Assembly (NCBI GenBank): GCA_013322215.1
Contig: JAAMEZ010000058.1
Span: 62,001-126,000, forward strand
DNA from: Martinezella rhizogenes
GTDB taxonomy: Bacteria > Pseudomonadota > Alphaproteobacteria > Rhizobiales > Rhizobiaceae
Length of the DNA stretch: 64,000 bases
Reading direction: 5' to 3'
This document shows, one piece after another, positions 16,205 to 26,089 of this stretch. Below the pieces are notes generated by a model, which saw nothing but the letters and a program-made list of their open reading frames with translations, had not been told where the DNA came from and did not search any database. The position numbers and the translations under genes are program-made. The first letter of the stretch is position 1. Each line of letters starts with the position of its first letter.

Positions 16205-18310
16205 ATGCGTCCCGCCATCCTCGACCCGCTATTTGCCTCCATCTCTTCGCTTCCCGGCGTCGGGCCGAAGGTATCCGAGCTACTGGTGAAGCTGCTCGAC
16301 CGCGAGACGATCGAGGATTGCCGCGTCATCGACCTTATTTTCCACGCGCCGCATTCGATCATCGACCGGCGCGAACAGCCTGGCATCGCCCGCGCGCCGC
16401 AGGGCGCCATCGTCACCATCACCGGCCGGGTTGACCGGCATCAGCCGCCGCCGAATTCGCGCAGCAATGTGCCCTATCGCGTCTATCTGCATGACGAAAC
16501 CGGCGAGCTGGCGCTGGTCTTCTTTCGCGGCAAGGCGCAATGGCTGGAAAAGCAGCTGCCGATCGACGAGACCGTCACCGTCAGCGGCAAGGTCGACTGG
16601 TTCAACGGCCGGCCGTCCATGGTGCATCCGGATTATATCATGCGCGAGAGCGAGGCAGAGAACCTGCCGCTCGTCGAGCCGGTCTATCCGCTGACCGCCG
16701 GCCTCACGCCGAAATTCCTGCGCAAGACCATCGAGGCGGCGCTGCCGCGCATTCCGCAGCTGCCCGAATGGGATGATATAGCCCTTACCCAGAAACAGGG
16801 CTTTCCCTCGATCTCCGACAGCTTCCACATGCTGCATGCGCCGCGGGATGCCGCCGATATCGATCCGCAGGCGCCAGCCCGCCGCCGGCTTGCCTATGAC
16901 GAATTCCTGGCGGGGCAATTATCGCTCTCGCTGGTACGCCAGAGGCTGCGCAAGGTTGCCGGCCAACCCGTACATGCAACTGGAGAAATCAGTGGCAAGA
17001 TACTGGAATCCCTGCCCTTCTCTATGACAAACAGCCAGCGTGATGCGGTTGCCGATATTCTGAAGGATATGGCGGGCACCGAGCGCATGCTCCGGCTGCT
17101 GCAGGGCGATGTCGGCGCGGGCAAGACGCTTGTCGCGCTGATGGCAATCGCCGCCGTGATCGAAAGCGGTGGCCAGGCCGTGCTGATGGCACCGACCGAA
17201 ATTCTTGCCCGACAACACTATGCGACGATTTCAAAATTCGCAGCAAGCGCAAACCTTTCCGTCGAAGTCCTCACAGGCCGCACTAAGGGCCGCGAGCGCG
17301 ATGCGATCCTGGAGCGCATCGCCTCCGGCGAGGCGCAGATCATCATCGGCACCCACGCCTTGTTTCAGGATAGCGTCGCCTATGCCAACCTCATGCTGGC
17401 TGTTGTCGACGAGCAGCATCGCTTCGGCGTCCACCAGCGTCTGCGTCTGACCGCGAAGGGCATCTCGCCGCATATGCTCGTCATGACCGCAACGCCCATA
17501 CCGCGAACGCTGGTGCTCGCCGCTTTTGGCGATATGGACGTTTCCAAACTCACCGAGAAGCCGGCAGGCCGCAAGCCGATCCAGACGATCACCATACCGA
17601 ACGAGCGAACCGGAGACATCGTCGCCCGATTGAGAAGCGCGCTATCGGAAGGCAAAAAAGCTTATTGGATTTGTCCACTTGTCGAAGAATCCGAAGAATC
17701 CGATTTAATGTCGGTCGAGGAGCGTCATGAGACGCTGACCAAGGCGCTCGGCCCTGGCATCGGTCTCATCCATGGCCGGATGAGCGGGCCGGAAAAAGAT
17801 GCCGTGATGATGGCCTTCAAGAACGGCGAGATCCGTCTCCTGGTCGCGACGACGGTCGTCGAAGTGGGCGTGGATGTGCCGGATGCGACGATCATGGTCA
17901 TCGAACATGCCGAGCGTTTCGGCCTAGCGCAGCTGCACCAGCTGCGCGGTCGTGTCGGACGCGGCAACGAGGCCTCGACCTGCATCCTGCTCTACAAGGG
18001 ACCGCTCGGCGAAACCGGTCATGCACGGCTGTCGATCATGCGCGAGACCGAAGACGGTTTTCGCATTGCCGAGGAGGATTTGAAGCTGCGTGGCGAAGGC
18101 GAGCTGCTCGGCACGCGCCAGTCCGGCACGCCGGGCTTTCGCATCGCCAGCCTTGAGGCCCATGCCGATCTTCTGGAGATCGCCCGCAAGGATGCTGCCT
18201 ATCTGATCGAGCGTGATCCGGAGCTGACCAGCGAGCGCGGCGCGGCGATCCGCACCCTGCTTTATCTCTTCCGCCGCGACGAGGCTATCCGCTTCCTGCG
18301 GGCGGGTTGA
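16205..18310 (+). CDS. recG: ATP-dependent DNA helicase RecG
   Basis: RecG regresses stalled forks and processes branched DNA. The 701-residue protein has an OB-fold wedge domain (about 60-160), Walker A GDVGAGKT, the DEQH box DEQHRFG, ATPIPRT, and the motif VI region LHQLRGRVGRG. The ATG at 16205 (MRPAILDPLFASISSLPGVGPK) is the conserved start; the upstream ATG at 16175 adds non-conserved residues. It is divergent to sdhE-mfd, so two repair genes share one promoter region. Confidence 0.97.
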   Translation: MRPAILDPLFASISSLPGVGPKVSELLVKLLDRETIEDCRVIDLIFHAPHSIIDRREQPGIARAPQGAIVTITGRVDRHQPPPNSRSNVPYRVYLHDETGELALVFFRGKAQWLEKQLPIDETVTVSGKVDWFNGRPSMVHPDYIMRESEAENLPLVEPVYPLTAGLTPKFLRKTIEAALPRIPQLPEWDDIALTQKQGFPSISDSFHMLHAPRDAADIDPQAPARRRLAYDEFLAGQLSLSLVRQRLRKVAGQPVHATGEISGKILESLPFSMTNSQRDAVADILKDMAGTERMLRLLQGDVGAGKTLVALMAIAAVIESGGQAVLMAPTEILARQHYATISKFAASANLSVEVLTGRTKGRERDAILERIASGEAQIIIGTHALFQDSVAYANLMLAVVDEQHRFGVHQRLRLTAKGISPHMLVMTATPIPRTLVLAAFGDMDVSKLTEKPAGRKPIQTITIPNERTGDIVARLRSALSEGKKAYWICPLVEESEESDLMSVEERHETLTKALGPGIGLIHGRMSGPEKDAVMMAFKNGEIRLLVATTVVEVGVDVPDATIMVIEHAERFGLAQLHQLRGRVGRGNEASTCILLYKGPLGETGHARLSIMRETEDGFRIAEEDLKLRGEGELLGTRQSGTPGFRIASLEAHADLLEIARKDAAYLIERDPELTSERGAAIRTLLYLFRRDEAIRFLRAG

Positions 18311-18312
18311 GC

Positions 18313-18345
18313 GGATGGACGCGTTTGCCGCGTCCATCCCTGTTT
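18313..18345 (+). terminator. Terminator between recG and the phytase-like gene
   Basis: GGATGGACGCG and CGCGTCCATCC form a perfect 11-bp stem with a five-base loop, beginning just after the recG stop and followed by CTGTTTC. It lies between convergent genes and can act for recG. Confidence 0.75.
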
Positions 18346-18352
18346 CATCAGA

Positions 18353-19846
18353 TCACTTGCTGCCAAGACCCGGAATGGTGACCTGGAACACCTGGAACAT
18401 GGTGTCGACATCGGCTCCGCCATCGCCCTTATAGGCGGCGCCGACCTGGAAACCGTCCTGGGTCAGGAAGTCGTTGTCGTTGGCGACAAACAGGAAGTAA
18501 TCGTCCGGCAGCTTCGGATCCTGAACGCTGACAAGCGACATGGCCTCCCACTTTTCCGAAAGGTTGTTGCGGTCGTTCGGCGCGCCATTGTGGAGGCCGA
18601 AACGCGCGAGATCTGCGCTGTCATTGATATCGATGAACTGGCTGACCGCCGCCGGCTTTACCGATGGATCGAGAACACCCTTGGGTGCTACCGCCGTATC
18701 GGCATCGAATTTGCCGCCGGCAATATCGGTTGCAGCAGAGACGTCGACAGCGACGATGCTGCGATAGAGCGACTTGTCGCCCTTCTGCCCGTAGCCGTTG
18801 TTGCTGTCGCGCGCCAGCATCAGGAAGGTCTGCGGCGAGAGCGCGTAGATCTCGCTCTGGGCTGCAACGGCCGTCTTGCCCTTCTCATTGGTGAAGACCG
18901 GCAGCGGCACGACATATTCATGCACCAGCTTCAGATTTGCGGGATCAGCGGCATCATAGACCAGCGCGCGGGTGTTCTGGCGCGTGGCGCTGGAATCGCC
19001 GCCATCCTGACGGGTTGCAGACTGCAGCACGGCGATCAGGAACTTGCCATCCGGCGTCAGCGACATGCCTTCCAGACCCTGGTTGTTCTGGCGGCCGCTG
19101 GTCGGGTCCTTCGGATCCGGAGCGGTTTCACCGGGGCCGGGATTATTGGAAGCAAAATTGACGACGCCGTTGCGCATCGGCAGCAAGGCGGCCGGCGGAG
19201 GAGTGGCGGACATCATGCGGCCATCGGCAGCAAAGCGGTAGATATAGGGGCCGTACTCATCGCTGATGAACATCGTGCCGTCAGGCAGATGCGCGACGGC
19301 TTCGGTGTCGAGCGAGATCTTGCCGTTCGGGGCCTGGGGCAGCAGCGGCATCTTACCTTCAGCCTGTCGGGTGCCATTGGCCGGGTCGAGGCCGGTCGTG
19401 TCGGCACCCTTGTCGTCCTTCAGCAGCGTGGTATCGATGAGCTTGGCGTCGACGCCTGATTGCTCCTTGCCGGCCGGCGGCGCCGCGCCGAGTGCCACAG
19501 GCGTCAGCGTGACGTCGATCGTGTTCAGACGCGGGCGATAATCGGTCGTGCCAACGGCATTGTAGCCGCGGTCCGGCAGCAGCCACAGCGACCCCTTGTA
19601 GGTGCCGTCGGCATTGCGGACCCAGCTCTTGGTGTCGATCGACATGCCAGAACCGGAACCGAAGGTCTCGCCGAACTTGTCGCGCAGGTTGGCGGGGATG
19701 CGACCGACAGCGACGCGGCCCTTGTTGACAAGCGTCACGCCTTCAACCGTTACGGAATTATCCGCCAGCACCACCGGTGCCGTGAAAACAAATGTGGCAA
19801 ATACCGCCGACAGCAGCGGCAAGCTCTTCGAACGCATATATCTCAA
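18353..19846 (-). CDS. Secreted phytase-like / esterase-like domain protein
   Basis: The roughly 497-residue protein has a signal peptide (LPLLSAVFATFVFTAPVVLA) and a phytase-like beta-propeller (Phytase-like, PF13449 type): GLEGMSLTPDGKFLIAVLQS, ALSPQTFLMLARDSNNGYG and DDYFLFVANDNDFLT. The TTG at 19846 is chosen because AGGAGG sits eight bases upstream; the ATG at 19837 is 17 bases from it and is the alternative. The activity is unproven: the family name comes from weak similarity to phytases. It is periplasmic or secreted by inference. Confidence 0.85.
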   Translation of the reverse strand: MRYMRSKSLPLLSAVFATFVFTAPVVLADNSVTVEGVTLVNKGRVAVGRIPANLRDKFGETFGSGSGMSIDTKSWVRNADGTYKGSLWLLPDRGYNAVGTTDYRPRLNTIDVTLTPVALGAAPPAGKEQSGVDAKLIDTTLLKDDKGADTTGLDPANGTRQAEGKMPLLPQAPNGKISLDTEAVAHLPDGTMFISDEYGPYIYRFAADGRMMSATPPPAALLPMRNGVVNFASNNPGPGETAPDPKDPTSGRQNNQGLEGMSLTPDGKFLIAVLQSATRQDGGDSSATRQNTRALVYDAADPANLKLVHEYVVPLPVFTNEKGKTAVAAQSEIYALSPQTFLMLARDSNNGYGQKGDKSLYRSIVAVDVSAATDIAGGKFDADTAVAPKGVLDPSVKPAAVSQFIDINDSADLARFGLHNGAPNDRNNLSEKWEAMSLVSVQDPKLPDDYFLFVANDNDFLTQDGFQVGAAYKGDGGADVDTMFQVFQVTIPGLGSK

Positions 19847-20076
19847 AACAATATCCTCCTGATGAAAACCTTTGTGGAGACAACGGCATCCATCTCCGGC
19901 CCGCTTTGAAGCCGCGCTGAAGAACGACAGCCCGGCGCCGGCGCGCCGAACATTCGATGCTGAGATACATGCGATTATCTGCCCCAACTGACGATCTAAG
20001 GCGTCAATATGATAGAGGCATGACAGTTCGCGCAGCGCGCGAGGATATTGATCCAACTATCGGAAGATGAGCAATT

Positions 20077-20775
20077 CTACGTCAAAGACTTCATGGGAAC
20101 CGGCTGCCGCAACTCCTTGGCTGCAATCAACTCCTTGTATTCCGGTGCCACAAGACCGCCCGAGATCAGCAGCTTGGCGCCATCCTCGGGGCTCATGTCG
20201 AGCACGGTGATCTTTTCGCGCGGAACGAAAACCAGAAATCCAGCCGTCGGCACCGGTGTCGGCGGCAGGAAGACCGCCACCATGTCCTGACCCATGGCGT
20301 TGAATTTCGAGGCGATCTCGCCCTTGGCATCCGTCGATATGAACACCATGGACCAGAGGCCCGGGCTCGGATACTCGATCAGCCCGACCTTCTTGAACGA
20401 AGTGCCCTGCTCTTTCAGCACCGTTTCGAAGATCTGCTTGACGCTCTTGTAGATGGTCCGCACCAGCGGCACGCGATTGACGATCGACTCGCCGAAGCGG
20501 ACGATGCTCTGGCCGATCAGGTTCTTGGCCAGGAAGCCGACGAGCGTGATGAAGATCATCGCGATCACCAGGCCGGTGCCGGGAACGGCGAAATTCAGAT
20601 AGCTTTCCGGATCATAGCGCGCGGGAATGTAGGGGCGAACCCAGCTATCGGCCCAATGTACGACGGACCAGGTCAGCCACAGCGTGATGGCGATCGGAGC
20701 GCAGATAATCAGGCCGGCCAGGAAATTGTTTCTGATCCGCGTGGTCACGGACATTTTGATGAGTTTTTCAGTCAT
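20077..20775 (-). CDS. DUF502 family membrane protein
   Basis: The 232-residue protein has two membrane segments (about 15-40, FLAGLIICAPIAITLWLTW; and about 65-90, VPGTGLVIAMIFITLVGFLA) followed by a conserved soluble part with VRTIYKSVKQIFETV, FLPPTPVPTAGFLVFVPR and MSPEDGAKLLISGG. These are DUF502 signatures; plant LCV-like proteins share the domain. The function is unknown. It lies 175 bases downstream of glmS in the same direction. A much longer frame reaching into glmS is an artefact. Confidence 0.9.
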   Translation of the reverse strand: MTEKLIKMSVTTRIRNNFLAGLIICAPIAITLWLTWSVVHWADSWVRPYIPARYDPESYLNFAVPGTGLVIAMIFITLVGFLAKNLIGQSIVRFGESIVNRVPLVRTIYKSVKQIFETVLKEQGTSFKKVGLIEYPSPGLWSMVFISTDAKGEIASKFNAMGQDMVAVFLPPTPVPTAGFLVFVPREKITVLDMSPEDGAKLLISGGLVAPEYKELIAAKELRQPVPMKSLT

Positions 20776-20950
20776 TCGCCGCTCGAAAACTCCGTTCCGC
20801 CGCCTACCGCTACCCGGCAAATCCTCCCCACCATCTCCGTGGGAGAATCGTGCCAGAAATCGGGACGGCATACAACCCGCCAGTCGCGCTCCGAGCCGGA
20901 CAAACGCCCGGCTCACGACGACGTGACAGGAAGTGCGGGACGGAAGTGCC

Positions 20951-22777
20951 CTATTCCACGGTGACCGATTTGGCGAGATTGCGCGGCTGATCGACGTCCG
21001 TGCCCATGAAGACAGCCGTATGATAGGCAAGCAATTGAATCGGCAGCGAGAATATGATGGGCGCAATGATCTCGTCGACGACGGGCAAGGTGATGGTCGC
21101 CATGGTCGGCAATGTCGAGGCTGCCGCGCCGAGCTCATCCGTGATGAAGATGATCCGGCCACCGCGCGCCGCCACTTCCTGCATATTGGAAACGGTCTTG
21201 TCGAAGAAGCGGTCATGCGGCGCAATAACGATGACCGGCATGTTCTCATCAATCAGGGCGATCGGCCCATGCTTCAGCTCGCCGGCCGCATAGCCTTCGG
21301 CGTGGATATAGGAGATTTCCTTCAGTTTCAGCGCGCCTTCCATGGCGAGCGGGAAACTGGTGCCGCGACCGAGATAGAGCACATCCTTGAACTTCGATAT
21401 CTCGCGCGACAGGCTTTCCATCTGCGGCTGGATGATATTCAGGACATTCGCCATGATGCGCGGCATCTCAACGAGATGGCGCACCATCTCCTGTTCATCC
21501 GCAGCGCTAATAGTGCCGCGAGCAACACCGGCTCCGATCGCAAGCGATGCGAGAACGGCAAGCTGGCACGTGAAGGCCTTGGTCGAAGCGACACCGATCT
21601 CAGGGCCAGCCAGGATCGGAAACACCGCGTCGGATTCACGCGCAATAGTCGATTCCCTGACATTGACCACGGCACCGATTTTCAGGCCGTTGTCCCTGCA
21701 GTAGCGCAGCGAAGCCAAGGTATCCGCAGTTTCACCGGATTGAGAAATGAACAGCGCCGCCTGTGAGGGCGACAACGGCATTTCGCGATAGCGGAATTCG
21801 GAGGCGACGTCGATTTCGACCGGAAGACGCGCATAGCGCTCGAACCAATATTTGCCGATCAGGCCTGCAAGGTAGGCGGTGCCGCAGGCAGAGATCGCGA
21901 GGCTGGACACGCCGCCAAAGTCGATCGTCGAGACGCCCGGGCGCACGCGGTGGCTGGCGAAATCGACATAATGGCTGAGCGCATGGGAGATGACTTCCGG
22001 CTGCTCGTAGATTTCCTTTTCCATGAAGTGACGATGATTGCCCTTGTCGACCACATAGGCGGTCGCCTGGGAAATCTGCCGCGGGCGGTTCACTTCATTG
22101 CCGTTAAAATCAAGAATGGTCGCGCCGCTATGCGTGACAATGGCGCAGTCACCGTCGACCAGATAGGTGATCTCGTTGGTGAACGGTGCAAGCGCGATCG
22201 CATCCGAGCCGAGGAACATTTCGCCCTTGCCGTAACCGACGGCGAGCGGTGGGCCGGAGCGCGCGGCCATCAGCATGCCGGGATCGTTCTGGAACATAAC
22301 AGCCAATGCGTAGGCACCGGTCACGCGGTTCAGCATCTTCAGCATTGCCGTGCGAGGATCGAGGCCATCACGGATATAATTCGCCAGCAGATGTGCGACG
22401 ACTTCGGTATCCGTCTGCGAGGCAAATACCCTGCCCTCGGCCTTCAGCTCCTCGCGGAGTTCGGAGAAGTTTTCAATGATGCCGTTATGGACGACGGCAA
22501 CGCCTTCGACGAAATGCGGATGAGCGTTGGTCTCATTGGGAACGCCGTGGGTTGCCCAGCGCGTATGGGCAATGCCTGTCGTACCGGGCAGAGGGTCGGA
22601 CTCAAGCCGCTTTTCCAGATTGAAGAGCTTCCCTTCCGCGCGGCGGCGATCCATCGCGCCGTTGTGGATCGTCGCAACGCCGGCCGAATCATAGCCGCGG
22701 TATTCGAGACGCCGCAGTGCATCCACCAAGCGATCCGCTACGGGCTTCGTTCCGACGATCCCTACAATACCGCACAT
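20951..22777 (-). CDS. glmS: Glutamine-fructose-6-phosphate aminotransferase (isomerizing)
   Basis: GlmS makes glucosamine-6-phosphate from fructose-6-phosphate and glutamine, the first step to UDP-GlcNAc for peptidoglycan and lipid A. The 608-residue protein has the N-terminal glutaminase domain with Cys2 (MCGIVGIVG) and RWATHG, then two SIS domains (SACGTAYLAGL, SQSGETADTLASLRY), ending NLAKSVTVE. It follows glmU after 116 bases. I see no glmS ribozyme in the leader. Confidence 0.97.
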   Translation of the reverse strand: MCGIVGIVGTKPVADRLVDALRRLEYRGYDSAGVATIHNGAMDRRRAEGKLFNLEKRLESDPLPGTTGIAHTRWATHGVPNETNAHPHFVEGVAVVHNGIIENFSELREELKAEGRVFASQTDTEVVAHLLANYIRDGLDPRTAMLKMLNRVTGAYALAVMFQNDPGMLMAARSGPPLAVGYGKGEMFLGSDAIALAPFTNEITYLVDGDCAIVTHSGATILDFNGNEVNRPRQISQATAYVVDKGNHRHFMEKEIYEQPEVISHALSHYVDFASHRVRPGVSTIDFGGVSSLAISACGTAYLAGLIGKYWFERYARLPVEIDVASEFRYREMPLSPSQAALFISQSGETADTLASLRYCRDNGLKIGAVVNVRESTIARESDAVFPILAGPEIGVASTKAFTCQLAVLASLAIGAGVARGTISAADEQEMVRHLVEMPRIMANVLNIIQPQMESLSREISKFKDVLYLGRGTSFPLAMEGALKLKEISYIHAEGYAAGELKHGPIALIDENMPVIVIAPHDRFFDKTVSNMQEVAARGGRIIFITDELGAAASTLPTMATITLPVVDEIIAPIIFSLPIQLLAYHTAVFMGTDVDQPRNLAKSVTVE

Positions 22778-22893
22778 ACAACTCTCCGTCTGGCCTCAGA
22801 TAATGAGGGCAAGTCCTAATCATTCCTAGTATTTTCTCAATTGGCATAACGGTCACTTTCGATTTCCGACCGTTACGTCAGTCACCCAAGGGT

Positions 22894-24255
22894 TTAATGG
22901 CCACCCTTCTTCGCCGCCCTGATGGCAAGAGCTCGTTCGCGGATCACCTTGGCCCGCTCCGGCTTCACTTCCTGACGGGCGCGGCCGAATGCTAGCGCAT
23001 CGGCCGGAACATCGGCAGTGATAACGCTGCCGGAGGCAATATAGGCGCCATCGCCAATGCGAATGGGCGCCACGAGCGAGGAGTTGGAACCGACGAAGGC
23101 ATTGGCGCCAATGTGCGTCTCATACTTGTTGACGCCATCGTAGTTGCAGGTGATCGTGCCTGCGCCAATGTTGCTGCCCGCCCCGATCGTCGCATCGCCG
23201 ATGTAGGTCAGGTGGTTGACCTTGGCGCCCTCGCCGATCTTGCCGTTCTTGACCTCGCAGAAATTGCCGACCTTGGCACCGCCGGCGAGATCGGCACCCG
23301 GACGCAGCCGCGCAAAAGGCCCGACCGTCGCGCCAGCGCTGACATGGGCGCCCTCGATATGAGAGAAGGCGTGGATGACCGCGCCGCCCTCGATCACCGC
23401 ACCGGGACCGAAGACGACATTCGGTTCGATCAATGCATCCTGGCCGATCACGGTGTCATAGGCGAGAAACACGGTTTCCGGCGCAATCATGGTCACGCCC
23501 GACAGCATCAGTTCGTGCCGGCGGCGCTCCTGCCAGAGACGCTCGATGAAAGCGAGTTCGGCGCGGTTGTTGCAGCCGGTCATTTCGACCTCGGGCGCAT
23601 CGACCGCAACGGCACGGCCGCCCAGCGAGCGAGCGATCTCGACGAGATCGGTAAGGTAATATTCGCCCTTGGCGTTGCTGTTGCCGATACGATCAAGGAG
23701 ATCCAGCGCCTTGCGGCCGTTGATCGCCATCAGCCCGCTATTGCACCACTTTATCGCCAGCTCGGCATCGGTCGCATCCTTCGCCTCGCGAATGGCGATC
23801 AGCTCGCCGTCGTTGACCAGCAATCGGCCGTAGGCGTTCGGATGATCCGTATGAAAGCCGATGACGACGATGTCGTTGCCGTCGGCAAGCCCCTGCCGAG
23901 CTGCACGAAGCGGTGCATCTGTCAGCAGAGGGACGTCTCCGTAGGCGACGATAATATCGTCATATCCACGAGCAATCGCCTCGCGCGCCGCAAGCACGGC
24001 ATGGCCTGTGCCGAGCCGCTCCTTCTGAAGATAGGATTCGACGGTGATGCCACCGAGCGACGCTGCGGCGCTGACCTCATCCGCATTGCGCCCGACAACC
24101 AGAGCCGCCGCCGAAATCCCGGTCTTGGCGATCGCCTCCATGACATGGGCGATCATCGGACGACCGGCGATCGGATGCAGGACCTTCGACACCGACGACT
24201 TCATGCGGGTACTATCGCCGGCGGCGAGGATGATGGCGAGGCAGCTGCGTTCCAT
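22894..24255 (-). CDS. glmU: Bifunctional GlmU (glucosamine-1-P acetyltransferase / GlcNAc-1-P uridyltransferase)
   Basis: GlmU performs the last two steps to UDP-GlcNAc. The 453-residue protein has the N-terminal nucleotidyltransferase (LAAGDSTRMKSSVSKVLHPIAG, AYGDVPLL) and the C-terminal left-handed beta-helix with hexapeptide repeats (GAVIEGGAVI, GAKVGNFCEVKN, GAGTITCNYDGVNKYET). The pair glmU-glmS is likely one transcript supplying UDP-GlcNAc. Confidence 0.97.
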   Translation of the reverse strand: MERSCLAIILAAGDSTRMKSSVSKVLHPIAGRPMIAHVMEAIAKTGISAAALVVGRNADEVSAAASLGGITVESYLQKERLGTGHAVLAAREAIARGYDDIIVAYGDVPLLTDAPLRAARQGLADGNDIVVIGFHTDHPNAYGRLLVNDGELIAIREAKDATDAELAIKWCNSGLMAINGRKALDLLDRIGNSNAKGEYYLTDLVEIARSLGGRAVAVDAPEVEMTGCNNRAELAFIERLWQERRRHELMLSGVTMIAPETVFLAYDTVIGQDALIEPNVVFGPGAVIEGGAVIHAFSHIEGAHVSAGATVGPFARLRPGADLAGGAKVGNFCEVKNGKIGEGAKVNHLTYIGDATIGAGSNIGAGTITCNYDGVNKYETHIGANAFVGSNSSLVAPIRIGDGAYIASGSVITADVPADALAFGRARQEVKPERAKVIRERALAIRAAKKGGH

Positions 24256-24357
24256 TTCAAGCTCCGAGATATACGGTCAAGCGCCGCCCGGGGACCGGGC
24301 GACTCCCCTCATATCAACAAGTCGAGCGATGAACTACGGCGAAATTCAAGGCGACCT

Positions 24358-25128
24358 TCAGGCCTCGGCAAGAGCCTCGAAAGCTTCGAGAACATGTTGA
24401 CGCCCGTCGATGATCACGAATTCCATCGCCTTATGCGCCGAAAGGCCGTCACGCGCCGCTATCGCGTCCACGATGGCCATATGCGTATCCGCAATATTGG
24501 CAAAGCCGTTGGTCGAAGGCGGCGCGCTCATGCGGAACATCCCGACGAGTGCGGCTTCGATAAGTCCACCCAGCGATCGCATGAATGGATTTTGCGAAGC
24601 TGCTGTAATTGCCAGGTGGAAATGCAGATCGGCGACCGCGAGACTATCCGAGGTATGATGCGGCGCTGCCATGGCGGCGGCAAGACTGCGAAGCAGTTCG
24701 ATGTCCTCCCGACTGGCCCTTTCCGCCACCAGGCTCGCGGCAAAAGGCTCGAATGCCATGCGAATATCGTAAAGATGCAGAAGGAACTCCTTGTTGACGC
24801 CACTTTCGAAATGCCAGTTGAGCACCTCGTTGTCGAACATGTTCCAATGAATCTTCTCGGTGACACGCGTGCCGACGCGCGCACGCGGCACCACCAACCC
24901 CTTTGCGGCCAAAGTCTTCATGCTTTCACGCAGGACGGTGCGGGATACCTTGAATCGTTGCAGAAGCTCACTGTCACCGGGAAGAATGCTTCCGATCGGA
25001 AACGCGCCAGAGACGATCGCCTTGCCCAGCTCATCGACCACCTGAGCGTGGCTCGTGCGCGATTTTCCCTCTGATTTTCCGGTCTCAAGCAATCGGTCGC
25101 GCAAGCGCTCTGTCCTTCCCTCAGGCAT
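24358..25128 (-). CDS. GntR/FadR-family regulator (FCD domain)
   Basis: The 256-residue protein has an N-terminal winged helix (LPGDSELLQRFKVSRTVLRESMKTL) and a C-terminal FCD ligand domain with DIRMAFEP, DLHFHLAI and DTHMAIVDAI; the conserved Asp/His residues suggest metal-assisted binding of a sugar acid or sugar. Its start overlaps the yjfF-like permease stop by eight bases, so it is the last gene of the galactofuranose-type transporter operon and probably its autoregulator. No clear RBS is seen at the ATG. Confidence 0.88.
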   Translation of the reverse strand: MPEGRTERLRDRLLETGKSEGKSRTSHAQVVDELGKAIVSGAFPIGSILPGDSELLQRFKVSRTVLRESMKTLAAKGLVVPRARVGTRVTEKIHWNMFDNEVLNWHFESGVNKEFLLHLYDIRMAFEPFAASLVAERASREDIELLRSLAAAMAAPHHTSDSLAVADLHFHLAITAASQNPFMRSLGGLIEAALVGMFRMSAPPSTNGFANIADTHMAIVDAIAARDGLSAHKAMEFVIIDGRQHVLEAFEALAEA

Positions 25129-26089
25129 ATCGTCGATTCAGGCGGGAAAGCAGCAGAAGGCCCTTCTGCATCAGAATAAAAGCAAACAGCAACAAGCCGA
25201 TCAATATCTTCGTCCACCAGCTGGAAAGCGTTCCATCGAAGGTGATGTAGGTCTGAATCAAGCCCTGTATGAGAATTCCGATGAGTGTTCCTCCGACGAA
25301 CCCCGCTCCTCCCGTCAGCAGTGTTCCGCCTATGACCACGGCAGCAATCGCATCGAGTTCGACACCGACCGTGGCAAGCGAATATCCCGCTGAGGTATAA
25401 ATGGAAAAAACGATTCCGGATAGACCAGCGAGAAAGCCCGACAGGGCGTAAATCTGGATCGTCGTTCGCCCCACGGGCACGCCCATGAGTTCCGCGGTCT
25501 GCGCGCCGCCGCCGAGCGCATAGACATTGGCGCCAAAACGGGTGCGCTGCGCCAGCACGATGCCGCCGGCAAAGACAAGCAGCATGAGACCGCCGATCAA
25601 GGTCAGCCGGCCGCCGCCGGGCATCAGCCAATAGAGATCGTTGAGCTGAGAATAGAAATCATGCTCGATCGGGATGCTGTCGATCGACAGCACGAAGGCG
25701 ATACCGCGCGCCAGAAACATGCCGGCCAGAGTGACGATGAAGGGTGGCATGCTGAGATAGTGGATGATGGTGCCCATGCCGGCGCCAAAAATCGTCGTGA
25801 TCACCAGGACCAAAGCGAAAGCGATCAAGGGATGGATCGTGGTGTCGCGAAGAACGATCGCCAGAAACACGCCGGTAAAGGCAATGACCGAGCCGATGGA
25901 CAGATCGATCCCGCCGGAAATGATCACGAATGTCATGCCGACGGCTGCGATGCCGAGAAAGGCATTGTCGGTCAAAAGGTTGCCGACCACCCGTGTCGAC
26001 AACATGTTCGGATACTGCGTCACGCAGCCGGCGTAGGCCAGGATGAAGATGACGATGGTCGCAAGCAGCGGAAGATATTTCGAATTCAC
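25121..26089 (-). CDS. yjfF: Sugar ABC transporter permease, YjfF-like
   Basis: The 322-residue protein is a BPD_transp_2-type permease with about eight to ten hydrophobic helices and the motif GGIDLSIGSVIAFTGVF plus GVPVGRTTIQIYALSGFLAGLSG. Position and sequence match YjfF, one of the two permeases of the YtfQRT-YjfF galactofuranose importer. It overlaps the ytfT-like gene by four bases and GntR by eight bases. Confidence 0.88.
   Translation of the reverse strand: MNSKYLPLLATIVIFILAYAGCVTQYPNMLSTRVVGNLLTDNAFLGIAAVGMTFVIISGGIDLSIGSVIAFTGVFLAIVLRDTTIHPLIAFALVLVITTIFGAGMGTIIHYLSMPPFIVTLAGMFLARGIAFVLSIDSIPIEHDFYSQLNDLYWLMPGGGRLTLIGGLMLLVFAGGIVLAQRTRFGANVYALGGGAQTAELMGVPVGRTTIQIYALSGFLAGLSGIVFSIYTSAGYSLATVGVELDAIAAVVIGGTLLTGGAGFVGGTLIGILIQGLIQTYITFDGTLSSWWTKILIGLLLFAFILMQKGLLLLSRLNRRYA

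Noticed and set aside
22778..22893. glmS ribozyme or riboswitch in the glmS leader
   Set aside because: The 116-base gap shows no ribozyme core, and these are not expected in alphaproteobacteria.
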